Program-made: the position numbers and the translations under genes
Part shown: one piece after another, positions 1 through 14,900 of the stretch
Layout of the letters: the number at the start of each line of letters is the position of its first letter
Position numbering within the stretch: position 1 is the stretch's first letter
The notes under the pieces: model-generated
The model's input: only the letters and a program-made list of their open reading frames with translations
Database searches by the model: none
Told to the model about the DNA's origin: nothing
Assembly (NCBI GenBank): GCA_028673005.1
Contig: CM054116.1
Coordinates: 75,218,572-75,282,571 of the forward strand
DNA: 64,000 bases
Source of the DNA: Tanypteryx hageni
Lineage: Eukaryota; Arthropoda; Insecta; Odonata; Petaluridae
Reading direction: 5' to 3'

Positions 1-2638
1 AGCAAAAAATTAAGCAGGGTTTTGTATCTCATTAGAAAGCTGAAACCTCTAGTATCTATGTCAGCACTAATGAATGCATACTATGCCTACTTTCACAGAC
101 TTATAACTTACGGCATACTGTTTTAGGGATATTCAAGTTGAGCAAAGCACATCTTTGTGCTTCAGAAAAAAGTTATAAGGGCAATGAATGGCCTGAAAAG
201 GGATGATCATTGTAAGTCTTATTTTATAAAAAAACGGAATTCTGAATGTGCATTGTTTATATACTTATATGTTATTGTTGCATGTGAAAGAGAATTTATC
301 TTGTTTTCCCATCAGATTGAGTGTACATATGTATAACACCAGATATAAGAATGAATTAAATTTGTCATTTTGCAGAACCACAAAAATAAATAAATATTTC
401 AACATCAAGCATGAAAGCTATTTAATAATTTAACCAATGAATCAAAATCTGTTAGTTTACCTAAATTTAAAAAAGGCTAAAAATGGCTAAAATCTAAGTC
501 ATTCAATTGTACATACTGATAAATTCCTTGAAAATGACACATCTGATTTAATACTGTGACAAATGGTAAGTGTACGATTATTAACCTAGCATATATCTGT
601 AATAAAATCTATTCCACTTATAAGTTGGTCAATGAGTAATAAAATTATTATTATTGTTATAGTTTCAGAGAAAAAATTTAAAAACCGCTCGATCTTTTGA
701 TACTGTTTATGTATATTTTTCATATTTTGAAATATCTGTGTATTCCATTTACGGAGTATACATTTCCATCTTGTTATTGCTGTCTCAAAATCCTACCACC
801 CATAAGCCATTGCCTATTTTCTCTTTGTTGTAGATCTGCTATGTTCCTTATGCATGCCAAATAACTTAATAAATCTGTTGTGAGTTTGAACAAATAATTT
901 GTTGCAAACTTTGTGTAAAATATTTACCAATCCTTAACTCTTCTCATCCTTATTTTGCTTACATCTACCTGGTCAAAATACAAACTACCTAGCTCTCATA
1001 CTAAATGCTTGTTTTGTACTTGTTGGTTTAATGGATATAAATATTTTTATTTATCTTCCTGTGAGCCTCATTTCTTAGCTTGCCCTGGATGATAAAGTCT
1101 GTTTTAAATAATATACTGAATATATAATCTTAACAATACTAAATTATACTTAAAGCTCATAAATTCATGCTCATTGTGTACAACGTTGCATATTTTGATA
1201 ATTCATTCAATGCAACTAAAAGCTCAATAAGTTCATCATTTCAGAGTCGGTGCACAAAATTAAGCATTCCAAGTGAAACTTCAGCCTTGTAGTACCCCTC
1301 CCATGATTAACTATAATAATAATAATAATAATAAATTGATTAATCCAATGATCGAGTGTTACATTGATATAGGACAAGATAAAATTAATATTCAATTTTA
1401 CTGCACTTAACTTACCTAACATTTGCACCAGCACTGCATCGCTTTCTATTTCATTATTAATATCAAAGGGACTAATTTCATTATTCATTTACAATAGTTT
1501 TGGAACTGGACAAGCCTTATTGAGGTTTGGACTTCATAAATCTGAATTTGTTATTTAATAGATCATATTTCATAGTTAGCATATTCCATGTGTATTTTGT
1601 CTTTATGCCTAATAGACACACATATGCTTCCTTACTCAATTCTAATATAAACCACATATATTATTATTATTATGCATGAATTTTTACAATGCATACTATT
1701 AAATACAGCAATTTTAATTAGAACATGAAATTAAGAATCTTTTTCATCAACTTGCAAATGTCATACTGATTTTTCAATCTTCTAATTAAGAATTCTTACA
1801 CAGGATGGTATTAATTAAAGATGCCAAATTATATCAATGATCAGTGTTTTACTACAAGAATTAGCTTTAAAGTCAATTTGGTCTTGTGTCTTTTGATAGT
1901 CTGATAAATAACTGCCATAAAGGTATGTGTGAGGCTTGAGTGGCTTAGGGTGGAAAATTTGAGAGATATATTTGGTTATGTCAACTACTACTCATATTTA
2001 GGCTTATACACTGAGACCTCGGAAAGTTTTAGATGGAATTAAAGTGACACTAATGGAGCATGCCGGATTTTGTTAAGGGATAAATGTCTTAAAAAATTGA
2101 TATGGTAATGAAATCAGTGCAAGGTATATAGCTTAAATACTTTTATCATAGATCCATATATGTTAAGTAAATAAGGAAAATTTGTGAGCCAATGGTCTAA
2201 TCATATAACTGTTACTCACTAAATTTTTTAAATGCTACTTTTTATTATATTTTTATTTTTGGCTTGGAAGAACAGAACTTCCTTGCTCTGTTCCCCATTA
2301 GCCACACATGTACATGTACACATGTAGCGACATGATCTGCATCTTTAACTGATTAAAAATATCTTGCACTGTGTATAATTAATAACTATTATCATTTTAG
2401 AAGCATCCTCAACTCAACATTGTTCATTTTTAGTGAAGTTGCATGATATAGAAAGACGTAAGCTATTTTGTCTTTCCTGAAGATTTTTCTCTGCTTATTT
2501 GCTATTTTTATCTCAATTTTTAAAAGGCCGACTCTCACAAAGAAAATCAGTTAAAGCTACAACATTATAAATTGTTAGTAATTTGGAATATCATCATAAT
2601 ATCAATATGCTTTGTTTATAAAAACAAAATGACATTTT
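1..2638. other. CHS2 intron sequence, no exon seen
   Basis: AT-rich DNA with a (TAA)n tract near 1311-1335 and a short palindromic ACATGTACATGT run near 2305-2325. A minus-strand reading frame at about 1435-1490 ends in a good donor (GTTAG|GTAAGT) but resembles no chitin synthase exon. The next CHS2 exon is not visible here. Confidence 0.6.
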
Positions 2639-2640
2639 AC

Positions 2641-2903
2641 CTGACTCCATCGCTTTTTCTGCCTAATTTTAGTTTTGTCTTTGAGATGAGCAATCATTTT
2701 GTTTTTTCCAGGAAGGGTCCAGACTAGACGTCCTCCATATGGTGTAGGATACCTTTTAGGAGGTCGTATCTTTATATGTGCTTCATGTACATGTGTTGCC
2801 GCTTCATCTATTGTTGAAACAAGCAACTTTACAAACTGGTTCACAACCTTCTCTTCATCATCATCATCAGTCAGTTCAAAAGCATCATCAAAGAAGACAT
2901 GGA
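2641..2903 (-). CDS. CHS2: CHS2 coding exon 11, last exon in the window
   Basis: 263 nt, about residues 673-760. [47 protein letters not shown] and KKRWSQ. Donor GTCAG|GTAAAA at 2639-2640. The next expected exon ([11 protein letters not shown], with the DGD motif) is not found to the left. Confidence 0.95.
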
Positions 2904-5900
2904 CTGTACAAATAGAAATTTATTATCATTATTATATACCTGTTGCAACAACACTGGAATGAGATGATTTTTGGATTTAATAAGTTGACTAATATTTGTG
3001 ATTGCATCTTTTTAAGAGAACTCTCATATAATGTTTAGTGAGCAATGCAACTTACTTTCTAGTTTATAATAGTCTGGGTCTACAACACGAAAATATTGTT
3101 GTGTTTTATGCCTAGCACTCTGGTCTGAGTCTAAACGCATGATTGACTTCAACATTTCCATCATCTCTTCTTTTGTTTCATGCCACATTGTTGCGCAAGC
3201 ATAAATGCGAGGTATGTAATCAAGCCCCCTAACTGTGCTGCCAGTGGGTCTCGAGACTTCATTGAAATTGACCATTCCATCATTCTGGTCTGAGAATTCA
3301 TCGAGATCCTGTATTAAATAAACAAATTTCATTTACGATTAGTCAAAATATGTTGATACTAATACATTATCACAGCATGTAAAATAGGAACTAATCAGTT
3401 CTCTTGAGCAAAAATGAATAGATATGTGACCACACAGCAAATACTCAATGATGCTAATTGGTAAATTAACATTAAACTTAAAAATGATGCAAGGCATGTG
3501 GTGAATTGATAATTACATTTGCAAAAAATATTAATTTATAAATTTGAATATTAGAACATCTCAATACTTAAAATAGTTTAAATTTTGAAAATTTCTATCT
3601 ATACAATTCAACAGGGAACTATTTTTATTAAAAATACTTGACTCAGGTATCTCAAATAGCCACAACAAGGTTTAATAAACAAGATGCACATTTTGGCTAC
3701 AAAGCAGCTGTCTTCAGTGATACTTCACTGAAAAAAGCTTCAATGAATTAACACAGAAGACAGCTGCTTTATAGTCAAAATCCACATCTGGTATTTTAAA
3801 CCTTGTGGCTATTGGAGATACCTGAGGCAAGTATTTTTTAAATTGCTTGTTCTTGAATTATCTAATTGTACAATGATAAAAATTACATTAACTTCACATG
3901 AAAATACTAAATGTATCTTAAAGATATATTCTCATTTAAAATCACACCTGCTTCAAATTAAAACCAGTTAAATAAGAGTAGCTTATCTAGGCATAACATC
4001 AGATTCAATGCACATTTAGAATTACTAATAAAATTGACTATTTTTAAAATACTGAAATTATAAAAAACTGACCATTATAAACAATGCAAAAAATAAATTT
4101 CATGCAGCTATAATCAATCACTATAATACTAATACCTCTCTTGATAGATATTCTTATATAAATCTTGAACATTTTATTAGAAACATACCATTTTTGAAAA
4201 TCGATATACATACTGCCATTTTAATATTAATTAATGAATTAAAATTCATTTTAACCTACCTCACTCATAAAATCCGGCTCATCATCTTGTCTCCGGTTCA
4301 ATGCTACTGACTGGTCAATAAGAGCTCCCGAATATGTTGGGTTAACAAAGAGCTTTTCTGTAGAGGCAACTCGATCACACCGAGGTGTCCATATGTGCAA
4401 GGTTATCCATGTTTGTGATAGCAGCCAAAACAACCACAGCCACGCATACTTTATGAAAAAGGGATAAAAATGCAATGAAGCTAAGCGACAATTAATCTAA
4501 AAGATCAAGAAAATTTTTTAAGATAAAATGTTCATGAAAGAAATACACAAATAAAAATCATAATTACAAATATTTTTACAAAATGCATGGGTATTAATAT
4601 TTTTTCCTCCATATTTAATAAAATTAAACCCACTTTAATGAGGAGTGTTACTGAATTGAGGGTTAGTGATATAAAGGAATAAATAACCTCAAACTGTTTA
4701 TAAAGTAGATCAAGTTTATTATAATAAAATTATTTGTTTTGATCGATGATAAGATATGGTGGTGGAAATGATTTGGAGGCATTTTCTGAACAGTTTAGTC
4801 AGTCTAGATCTACTTATATTTGCATGAAATCTATATCCATACTTGAGGATAGTGTTACTTTAAATTGGTATCAGAAATGATCTCACAATCCATATGCTTT
4901 GCATGCGAGTTGATCTAACAGAGCCTCTTGTGAAACATGATAAAAACCTTGACCACACTTTCATTGACAATTTTGATGAGTTGATTATTTCTCAACTGGC
5001 GGCTGTGTGAGAGATGATGAATAAAATGAAAATATCAAATTTTCTTACCTGACCTGAAATAAAATCTTGAAGCATATATATTGAAGGAGAATCAAAGAAT
5101 AAATAATCTGGCAATGATCCATAAAAGGAGCAAGCATCCTGAGCTCGCTGAGTACATGCAGCAATCAAGAAACATACTGTCACTGGGACAGTGAGATTCA
5201 CAGGAAAGGCAAAGCTGAACTCCTGAATGCAAATTTTGCATGCAAATTTTCCTATACCAAACCGAGAAAGTATGTATTAAAAAGTGTGTTCAAAAATGTA
5301 AATAAGGGTATTTTTCAATGAAAAGAGTACAAGTATTTTATAATTAGTCCAAAAATTCAATGAAATGTGATATTTCAAATTGAAATATTTGAAATAAATA
5401 TAATAGCAACTTAGTGTTAAATACTTGTTTTCAATTCCATGCATTCATGATTACTAACCAATAACATAACAGAAATAGGCTGCAAGAATCTGAAGGGTAA
5501 AAACATAAATTGGTGATTGATAAGGTGCATCAACCTGTATTGATTCTCCTACAGGGACTGCATCAGATATATCAGGAACATTTCCAGTGTTTGAGTTGTA
5601 TACTGTTTTGACCTAAAAGATGATTATTTTAACAGCTATTACACATAATTCCTTAAAAGTTATGCATATCAATGAGTCAATAAGCTTCAAAGTAATACAG
5701 CTAGTATTATTATGAGAAATGTTTTTTCAAGTAAAAAATTATATAATGCATGCTAAAAGGTAATAGGAAACAAATAACATGTTTATGATTTCTTTTCATA
5801 TTGTGAATTTATGTGCAATGAAACTTCATTAAGTGACCACCAATGGATACCTTTGAAAATCTAGTCTGAGAAAAATTGGCAATTAAAAGAGTCAGTCATT

Positions 5901-8900
5901 GAATAAAGGTGGTTGCCAAGAGAAGTTTCTCTGCAGTTATTCTTCAGTATAAAAATAGTAACAGGAAAGTAACCATAAATAAATGGAATTATACATAAAA
6001 ATCTTAGATTTAATTTGGCATACCTCTTCCACTGTAACTTTATGCACTTGGAAGCCATCTTGAACTCTATTGAAGAAATTATTAACATCCTGTCCATTCA
6101 CATATAGGGAAAACAGACATACTATGAAGATGGTTAAAATCTTCAAAATTGAAACAATTGAGAAAATGAAGTAACGTGTGTTCTTAAGACGGTCCTTAAC
6201 TTTACTTACAGACTGAATAAAAGCTGCAACAAGACAAGAAAGATAGCAGTGAATTAAAGGTTCATGACACTATAGTGCACTTAAAATTTGTCCATGGAAT
6301 AACATTTAATTATTGATTTTAATTCCATAAATGTATATAAAATTTAATAATATATAATAATATGCAAGAGTATATAAAAACATAATCAACAGAAATACAG
6401 CCTTAAAATACCTAATACAATCATCACAATTAAAATAATTTGTTAGAATAAGAATCCATGCAATAAAGAAATTGATAAAAATGTATTGAATCTAATTTTA
6501 GCATCAAAATTTATATTGAATAATGATTTTGTATTTATTAAAATAAATGTGCCTAGAAATAGGCTGAAATTTACAAGCTGCTTCTATTGTCAGCAATTAG
6601 CTATTTCATATAAAAATTATCAGCATATTTTTCAGTTCCTTTTGTAGGCTTTGGCAAAGGAGGAATCTGCTCCCGTGAAAGATTTGAAAAAATATTTTTG
6701 TTAAAGTAAATATTAAGATGATGCTCAAATATTATGATGGTAATATTTGAGCATCATCTTAATTATTACAACGGTTTAAATTAGATGTACACTGTTCTTA
6801 ATAAAAAGGAAAAACAACTTTCTTCAAAGAAAATTTTAAAGATGCCCACTTACACCCTGCCATAGCTGCTAAGTCATCCATCTATGGCTCTGATAACTTT
6901 GAACAATAAACCCAAGTAAAAATAAGATATATTTTATTTGCACCAAAATTTTGAGAAACACTGAAAAGAAAAAAGTTTTTACTCACGTATTGGAGAATAC
7001 TTGGAAACATAGTTTTCCCACCAGCCAGCTGAGATAAACAGAAGCGCAAAAGGTATAGCCCATAGTTGTGGCTTGCTTCCACCTTCAGAAAATGGCCACA
7101 CAATAAATCCGGTTCCTTGGGCTACAATTGAAAGAAAATCTAAACCATAAAAAATCCATCCTTTTAAGGTTAAATCTCTCAGCCTCTCTTTAAACGTTTT
7201 AGCTGGTGCTGCTGCAGGGTTGCTTTCTTCATTGAATTTGTTAGTAGCATTTGTCCATCGACTTGACATATCATCATTTTGCCCCTTAAATCCAATTTTT
7301 TCTTCTTCACTCAGTTGACTGCTATTTGTTAGGTTTTCTTCATTCCGAGAAAGTAGCTCTAAAAATTGGAAAAAAGCATCAATATTTATATTATGCTTTA
7401 AAAATTAAGTGTAAAAAATAATTTTCATGGTAAATAATAATGTTTTAAGCTATCAATAAAACATGTATTATTGATGTAAAATAAAATATAGTCACTATTA
7501 TTCATGGATAAATAAGAGCCTAGGAATTGTATTTGATTTGCTTATAGTTTTTTCCATTGCAATTAGCATATTCAAAATATTGTACTGGATTCATTTTAAG
7601 CTAAAATTTATTAATTTTTTAGTTAGAAAAACAGAAATAATTCATCATATGGATGTGAAGATGATAATATGACAAAAAAACAAACGACTATAGTGAAGTA
7701 AAATGTTTTTACTTCTTTCAATACGATATGGTAACCCAAAAATTTCTCATTGTGACCACTTGATTCAAGGATTGTTATTGTTATCAAATCACATGTCATA
7801 CTTTCTCCCTTCTAATGGAAGGAAATGTTATTCAAATGACATGCTAATAAAGAATATTTGCTCTTTAACCTTCATGTTGACAATTTACGCAATGGTTGTG
7901 ATAGTAAATTGATGCATTTTCAGTTTCATCTGTGAAAAGTTTATTTTTATGCTTTACTCTATCCAATAGAATGAATTATATTCCATGATTACCGCTGAAA
8001 ATAAAAATTTTGAGAAAATATTAATTTCCTATAAAATTCATTGCTGTCAATTAGTGCTCAAGCACTTGTTATTAATGAATTTAACTGTATTTCTATGGTA
8101 AAAATTTGAAGATATATGAAAATATTTAAATTAATTTAATTTTTATTTATTAAAGTAATTCATAAAATCATATTATCCAATAAAACATGGACTTACGTAA
8201 TATACCAGGTATCAAGCAAACACAGTTGGTTATCATTGCACCACGTATCACATCAATATTAGGAAGTATGCAAAACACTAAAAGAGAGACACCAATAGCA
8301 TGGAGTATTTCCATAGAAGCAACTAGGACAAAGTCCCAAATAGGTGGTTTTTCCCAGGATTTGAAGATGCAGATTCGGAAAGATCGAATGAAGGCACCTA
8401 TCTCAGGAACTACAATAGCAATCAACAAACCCCATGCCCATGCTATACGTTCTTCCTCAGGGACCACAGATGTATAGTGTTTTTCAATCCCTATAAATTA
8501 AAATGCATGCATTGAGGAATGTTACCTAGTTTTGACAAACAATTTAATAAAAGAAGACAATGAAAGAAATATAGTCTCTCACATGTTTGATAATTTAATG
8601 TAACTTATTAGAGATTTATTCATACCTTAAAATATTCATTTTAAAATGGAAATGCATGAGGGTCATCCCAAAAGTAATGATTAAAATATTTTCCAGAGAA
8701 ATGTTTAATTAGAACTGAAAGCAATAGCATGGCAACAGTAGGCAAGAACATGCAAGAAAATACCTGTAAAATTATTCTTCCATATAGCCTCCATTATATT
8801 CAACACATTTGTGCCACACACTTGTCATGCAATGATTGAATGGACTGTCCTTCCTCATCCAGCTTATAGTCCAGGCCTTGCTCCCTCTTTATTTCTTTTT

Positions 8901-11900
8901 TGTTCTATCTCTTATGGATGCTCAGTAGGAGCAACATTTTGAATCTGTTGAGGATGTGAAGAGGGAAGCTCATTGCTGGCTGCATCGGCAAGATGAGACT
9001 TCTTTTCATGACAGCATAAGAGCATTGCATTCATGTTGATGCAAATGTATGGAACATAATGAAGAGTATACAGGGTGATTCAAAAATATGTCATCAAACT
9101 TTGGGGACATGTGCTACTGACTATAAGGATGAAAAAAAGTTTTTATGAACATGTCCAAAAATGCTGCCTTTTCGAGCTACAACTGACTGCTACAACAACT
9201 GATTTCCTACAACAGGTTATGCTGTATCAGTGGTTGTTGCAACGGTGTGTTGACCCTCACTTTCTTGCTTTGGCTCTATTCATTGCTAATGCAAAATTTA
9301 CGAGAGATGTCATTATCAATTTCCACAACAACCATCTATGGGCAGAAGAAAATCTCCATATTATTATCCAATCTCACCATCAGTAACAGTTTTTCTCTAA
9401 CGTTTGGTGTGGCATAATTTGAGATAACTTAATTGGACCTTATTTCTTGCCACCTACATTTAACGCTCAAACTTAGACATTTTTTAAAAGAGGAGCTGCC
9501 CATTGGAAACGCGACAACAAATATAGTTTATGCATGATGGGCCTCCTGCACATCTCAGTTTGATTGCATGAGAATTTCTCAACGATACATATCCTGACTA
9601 CTGGATAGTTAGAGGTGGGCCAACTGCTTGGCCTGCACGTTCTCTCCATCTAAATCCACTCGATTACTTCTTGTGAGGTCACCTAAACATGCTTTTCTAC
9701 AAAGTGCTAATTCCTACTGCAGATGTCCTCCAGAATTGTATTGTTGATGGTTTTCAGAACATTCAAAACACTCCCAGAATTCTTGAGCAAGTCCATCAGT
9801 CAATACGAAGACATGCTGAGGCATGTGTTACTGCTGAAGGTGGCCATTTCAAGCATCTTCTGTGATGCCACTCTGAAGGTACAATAAAGAGAGGTTGTAG
9901 CTCGGAAAGGCAGCATTTTTGTGCATATGTTCATATAAACTTTTTTCGTCCCTATAGTCAGTAGAACATGTCCCCAAAGTTTGACAACATATTTTTGAAT
10001 CACCCTGTATAGAAAAATATGTAGACTGGTATTTTCACACATATTCTTGCTAACTGTTACTGTTTTATTGCTTTCAATCCTAATTAAACATTTCTCAGAA
10101 AAAATCAGGATGATTACTTTTTGGGTGACCCTCATACAAATGTTCATTACATTTCAGTTTTAAATATTAACATCAGTTTTATTTACTCAATAATATAGTA
10201 AAAAGTTGACTTAAAAATAAAAATATTTTCATAACAATAAAAGAATTCAGCAGAAAAACAATTACTTTAGTGTAGAGAATTCAAAACAATTTATACTGCA
10301 AAACTGTGTTGTAGTAATAATTTTAATTATGCTGTATAAATTATTTTCTTTTAAATAGACTAGATACCTCAAGGCGAAACACTGATGTAATTTAAACATT
10401 TGTTAAAAATCAGGCAGCTTATATTTTGTCATTTATAATAATAAACCAGACATTATTCATTTTATTGAATGGCTATTTTATCTTAAGAGGATTGAAGACA
10501 AATTACAAGCAAGCTGGGTAAATTTTAATCACTTGTTGATATTTAACATCTAAATCAAGAACACCCCTTACCCAAATCTCTGTTGCAGAACTCTGTAATT
10601 CTTCCAGGCTTGAGTTGTGATGTCATGAAAAGTAAAGAACCTTTGGCAACAACTCCAGATGCAAGAACCATGAAGAAAGTGAATATGTAAGCAAGAACTT
10701 TAAGTATTTTCATAGACACTTCTGTGCATTTGTGTTCCATTGTTGAACCTGATTCTTCATCTGGCGGGAGAACTTGGAAGACATCCCACTTTTTTGATTC
10801 TGAGTCATCATTGTTTATACTGTTGGAAAGACAATAAGATTTAATTCCTCTACATCAGGCATGTCAAATTCAAAGAGGCATCAGGGCTGCATTAAGGTGA
10901 TGGATGTAATTCAAGGGCCACCTTAGGATTACAGTTATTTAAATAGGGCCAGAGTTGGAAAAATAGACTTTACTTAGAAGGTTGCACATCTTTTCCCCAT
11001 TAAAACCTATAATTTAGAAAATGAATTCTATTTTACCTTAATAACAATGACAAAATCTTCTCTCCTTTTCACAAAAATGAAGTATTTGTATAAAATTTTG
11101 TAAGATTTGGTCACTACAAAAAGCAGAATTTGGGCTGCAGTTAGGCATAGAAAGGACCACATGCGGTCCCCGGGCTGCCAGTTTGACATGCATGCTCTAC
11201 ATTATTATTTTTGACAGATTTGGCAATACTGGAGTTCTGTCATAACTCAATTTTGTGCCTCCGTATTGGCATTTTTGTTTACCTATTTCATAACGATCTA
11301 TATGAAATATTAATCAATTACATCTCTATTGGTAAATAATGGTTATTTGAGAGTAACTATACATTTTAATTAGGGCATGCCATTCATCAGCAGTGAAAGG
11401 GTTAAGATAGGTAGATAGAAATTGTTTAGAAAAACATATCAACCATCTAATTGGCTCTGATTGTATATAAACATTAATCTGAATGTAAAAATAAAAGGTA
11501 AAGACAGCAAATGAAGTAATATATGAAATGTGAAACACCATTGTATGAACAGTTTGTTAGCCCTTGAGGTTTACTTATACATATTTATATGAGTATTTTT
11601 GGATCTCCAGGATTTTCATTGCCTTTGAGAATTGATGTTACTTAATGGAAAAACCTACCTTTTCGAAAGAATAAAGGTTTCATCAAAAAATAACTTATAC
11701 TATTTAAAATAGGATTTCTTACAATGCTTGCTATTTTTAGCTTTGATTGCAAGCTGCAATACCATTATCATATGTAGTCTCTCTGTAGATAGATTTGTGT
11801 TTATTACTAGTTAAACCCAGTTCTCCATGTACTCCCATTTTCTGCAATTTTCTTCATTTCTTGATAGCTCTCTTCACTTTTCAAGCCACCTAGTTTCCAA

Positions 11901-14900
11901 AACCACCCCCTTCCTCTTTTTTCAGTTTTCCTTCTAACACATCTTTAATCATACTATCTCTCCTCAGGTAATGTTCAGTCCAGTTTACCTTCCTTATATT
12001 CTGTATAACCATTTGCTTTTCTTCAATTCTTCTTATGTTATAGTTGAGCTGGCAAAATTTGGCACTTCACTGCTGGGAAGTAGTCAAGTGCCACCTCTGG
12101 GGGGAGAGAGTATTAGCCAATGAGACAGCGTAAAGAGCGAGCCATTACCATGGCAACGGTGCACTGTTGTCATCTTCTCTTACCCCTCCTGTTTCGCTAG
12201 TCCCACACATGTAATGAATAGTGACTCAGCAGGTTGGGGTAAACCAATGGTCATAACAGCATTTGGCATCATCACCTTACCATCAGTGGGTAGGCAACCA
12301 GCTCTTCAGGTACCAACTCTGGCCGGCTCGACTATAGTGCTTCCTCATTATTCATCTTGTCTGTCCATTTATCTTCAGCATTTTTCTCCAAGTCCACATT
12401 TTGAAGTTTTCCAATTATTTTATATCAATTTTCATAAGTGTGCATGTTTCTGCCTGATACAAAATGATACTTAACACCAGCACTAGCCCGAAATACCAGC
12501 TAGCCATGCGGCTGCTTGGGACATCTGTCTATACATTACTTGCAAGTGAAATGGTGGGTACCAATTTATATCAAAGGATAGGCAGGGAATATAGATAAAA
12601 TTCCTTTAAATTTTTCATTAGCAATTATTTGTGGAACAATGAATAACTTTACAGGTTGTTATAAACATATCTTAACAAAATTTATGGAAGAGGGTGTTGA
12701 AGCAGTTTCTCACCCATGGCACCAAAATACCTCAGGCTGTTCCTGCTTAACAAACAGCATTTTATAAATTTTTACCATATATATTGATTTATTTGCCTCT
12801 TAGTAGAAGTTCCTCTCTTCCAAAAGCAATTTTTGCTTCTGTTATTGTAGCCCTTATTTCACCGGTGCATTTTGAATCTCTTGTTATGATGCTTCCAAGG
12901 TATTTATAGTCTGAAATTTGTTAACATGGCTCTACCTACCCCTATTTTGAAGTTTTCTTCTTTCCTCAATATTCTCATGACCTTGAAATTTTCTGTATTT
13001 ATTTCCATTCCATATTTTCTGCCTGTTATTACCAGCCTATTCATCATATTCAGCAGTTCCTTTTCCATTTCTTTCCTCTTACTTTCTTGTTCATCAGCAT
13101 ATTTTACTGTTTCAATAACCCGTCCTACAATCTTCATATCTCCAGTGCCTTCAGTTTTGCCCAGTGATGGCTTGCCAGGTGAAGTGAGAGAAGTGGCACT
13201 TCACCTAAAATTCTTAAATAAAACAAATAATTTATTGTACCATTAAATTGATTTGTTTTCATCCAAACTCTTAATTTTTTATAATTAGGCAGATGTGTAA
13301 GACAAAAGTGTGAGCATTCTGTTTAAATTAACATTCCAAATGCGTTACAAGCAATGTGAAGAGCTAAGAGCTCCGACTGAAAGCATTTCTTCCTGGAGTG
13401 GATGTGCTTTGCTAGGGTAGGTGGGGAAGGGTGGTTCCCATGGCAACGGGTGATGTCAACCGCTGCCTCATGAAGAGGGATTGGACCACCTTTCACTCAC
13501 CCATCTCCCTCAGTCTTGAGTTTGTCTTTAATTTTGATTGTAAGTTGCATGGTGCGCAGCTGCATTCAGTTAATAGTTTTTTTATTTTTTTAATAGTGTT
13601 GAAATTGGTGTTTCTTGTTAATTGCATTAATAATTTCTCTTTTGCTTTTTGTGAAAAATAAATCCAGAAAATGATTTAGTGTGTAATTTGTTAGAGACTC
13701 CTTTTTCTCCTGTTTAAAAAAAAAAGAAATTACTTAAGGAACACTATTTTGCAACAAAGATTATCGTCTTTAGCTAATATCGCAATACAAAGAGAACTTC
13801 TATGCGAGCTTGTGGATAAACATCCTTTGATGATATCATCGACCATTATGCTGCCTTAAAAGATAGGAGAACTGATCTGACCTACAAGAAGTAGGTTAAG
13901 TTTTAAAAATGTATTTTCATGTTGTAACACTTCACCTACCCCTCAGGTCACAAGCCGCCATTGGTTTTGCCATCACTTTTAGTCCTTTCAATCCCATGAC
14001 TTTAAGTGATTCTGCCAGTTTTCCATCACTACTCATTGCTTTACATTCTTCAGCTCTTGAATTGCTTTCTTTAGTTTACTTTTCATAATACTTGCTCCCA
14101 AGTTGTCTTCTTCAACGTTGGTCTCTTCATCCAGTTCTATTTGAGCTGATCTTGTATGCTTGTAAAATTCTTTAATATATTCTTCCCATACCTGTGCTAT
14201 GTCCTTTGGTTCTGTGACTGTCTTCCCTTCTGAGTTCACATTTTCTTTTTCACAGATTCCATTGGGCTTCTTATTTTCTGATTTTAGCATCACAGAGTTC
14301 ATTATGTCATACCTCTCTATCTTTTCCTTTTGTTTTTTTCTTCACATTTTTTCATGGCTATAATATAATAGTTCAAGAGGTTGATTAACCGTAGACTACA
14401 AACCAACCTTTCCTTTATCCAGTTTTCTCTCACCTAATCTGCCACCCTTCTCAACTCGTTGTTTATATATCTACTTATTATGCAGCTTAGCTTTCCTCTT
14501 CCCAGGTCTCTGTGAATGTGATTAATTTGCTCATACACTTCCTCAATTTTTTCTAATTCATGAGTGGACATTGACATATACACCTGCATTAACTACATGG
14601 TAACCGGGGCTTTCAGCGTTATTTACATCAAACTTTCGTTCGCTTCTATTTCCTAATTATTTTTTAAGCTTATAGCTTATGCCGTATTGTTTTTAAACCT
14701 ACCTTAATGAATTTTAATCAGGATCCATGCTTCCAATTTTGAGTAAACCGACATTTTGTGAAAATCGATAGGAATAAACTACTCTAAGTTGTGGCGCGAT
14801 ATGCCTCAATTCTCCTGTATAAACACGAGATTTCATTTGTTTCTGTTTAGCTTCTAAAGCCGCCCACAGAAAACAATACACAGACCGAATTGCAAAAACT

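Larger units (their letters stand above)
11776..14560 (-). mobile_element. Decayed LINE (endonuclease-reverse transcriptase type), split by two insertions
   Basis: Minus-strand fragments in order. Near 14040-14300: [10 protein letters not shown] and [20 protein letters not shown], the linker before RT. At 12904-13137: [14 protein letters not shown] and [17 protein letters not shown], the RT palm region. At 11776-12470: the C-terminal segment matching the better-preserved fragment at 47628-47957. Stops and frameshifts are throughout. A hAT (13162-13963) and a TA-flanked MITE (12041-12334) interrupt it. The clade is not determined. Confidence 0.8.

Noticed and set aside
1435..1490. Possible small minus-strand exon ending at a GTAAGT donor
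   Set aside because: Matches no chitin synthase segment and has no partner exon; a single splice-like motif is not enough.
9075..9386. 103-residue frame as a host gene
   Set aside because: It begins in a transposon TIR and continues into decayed transposase.
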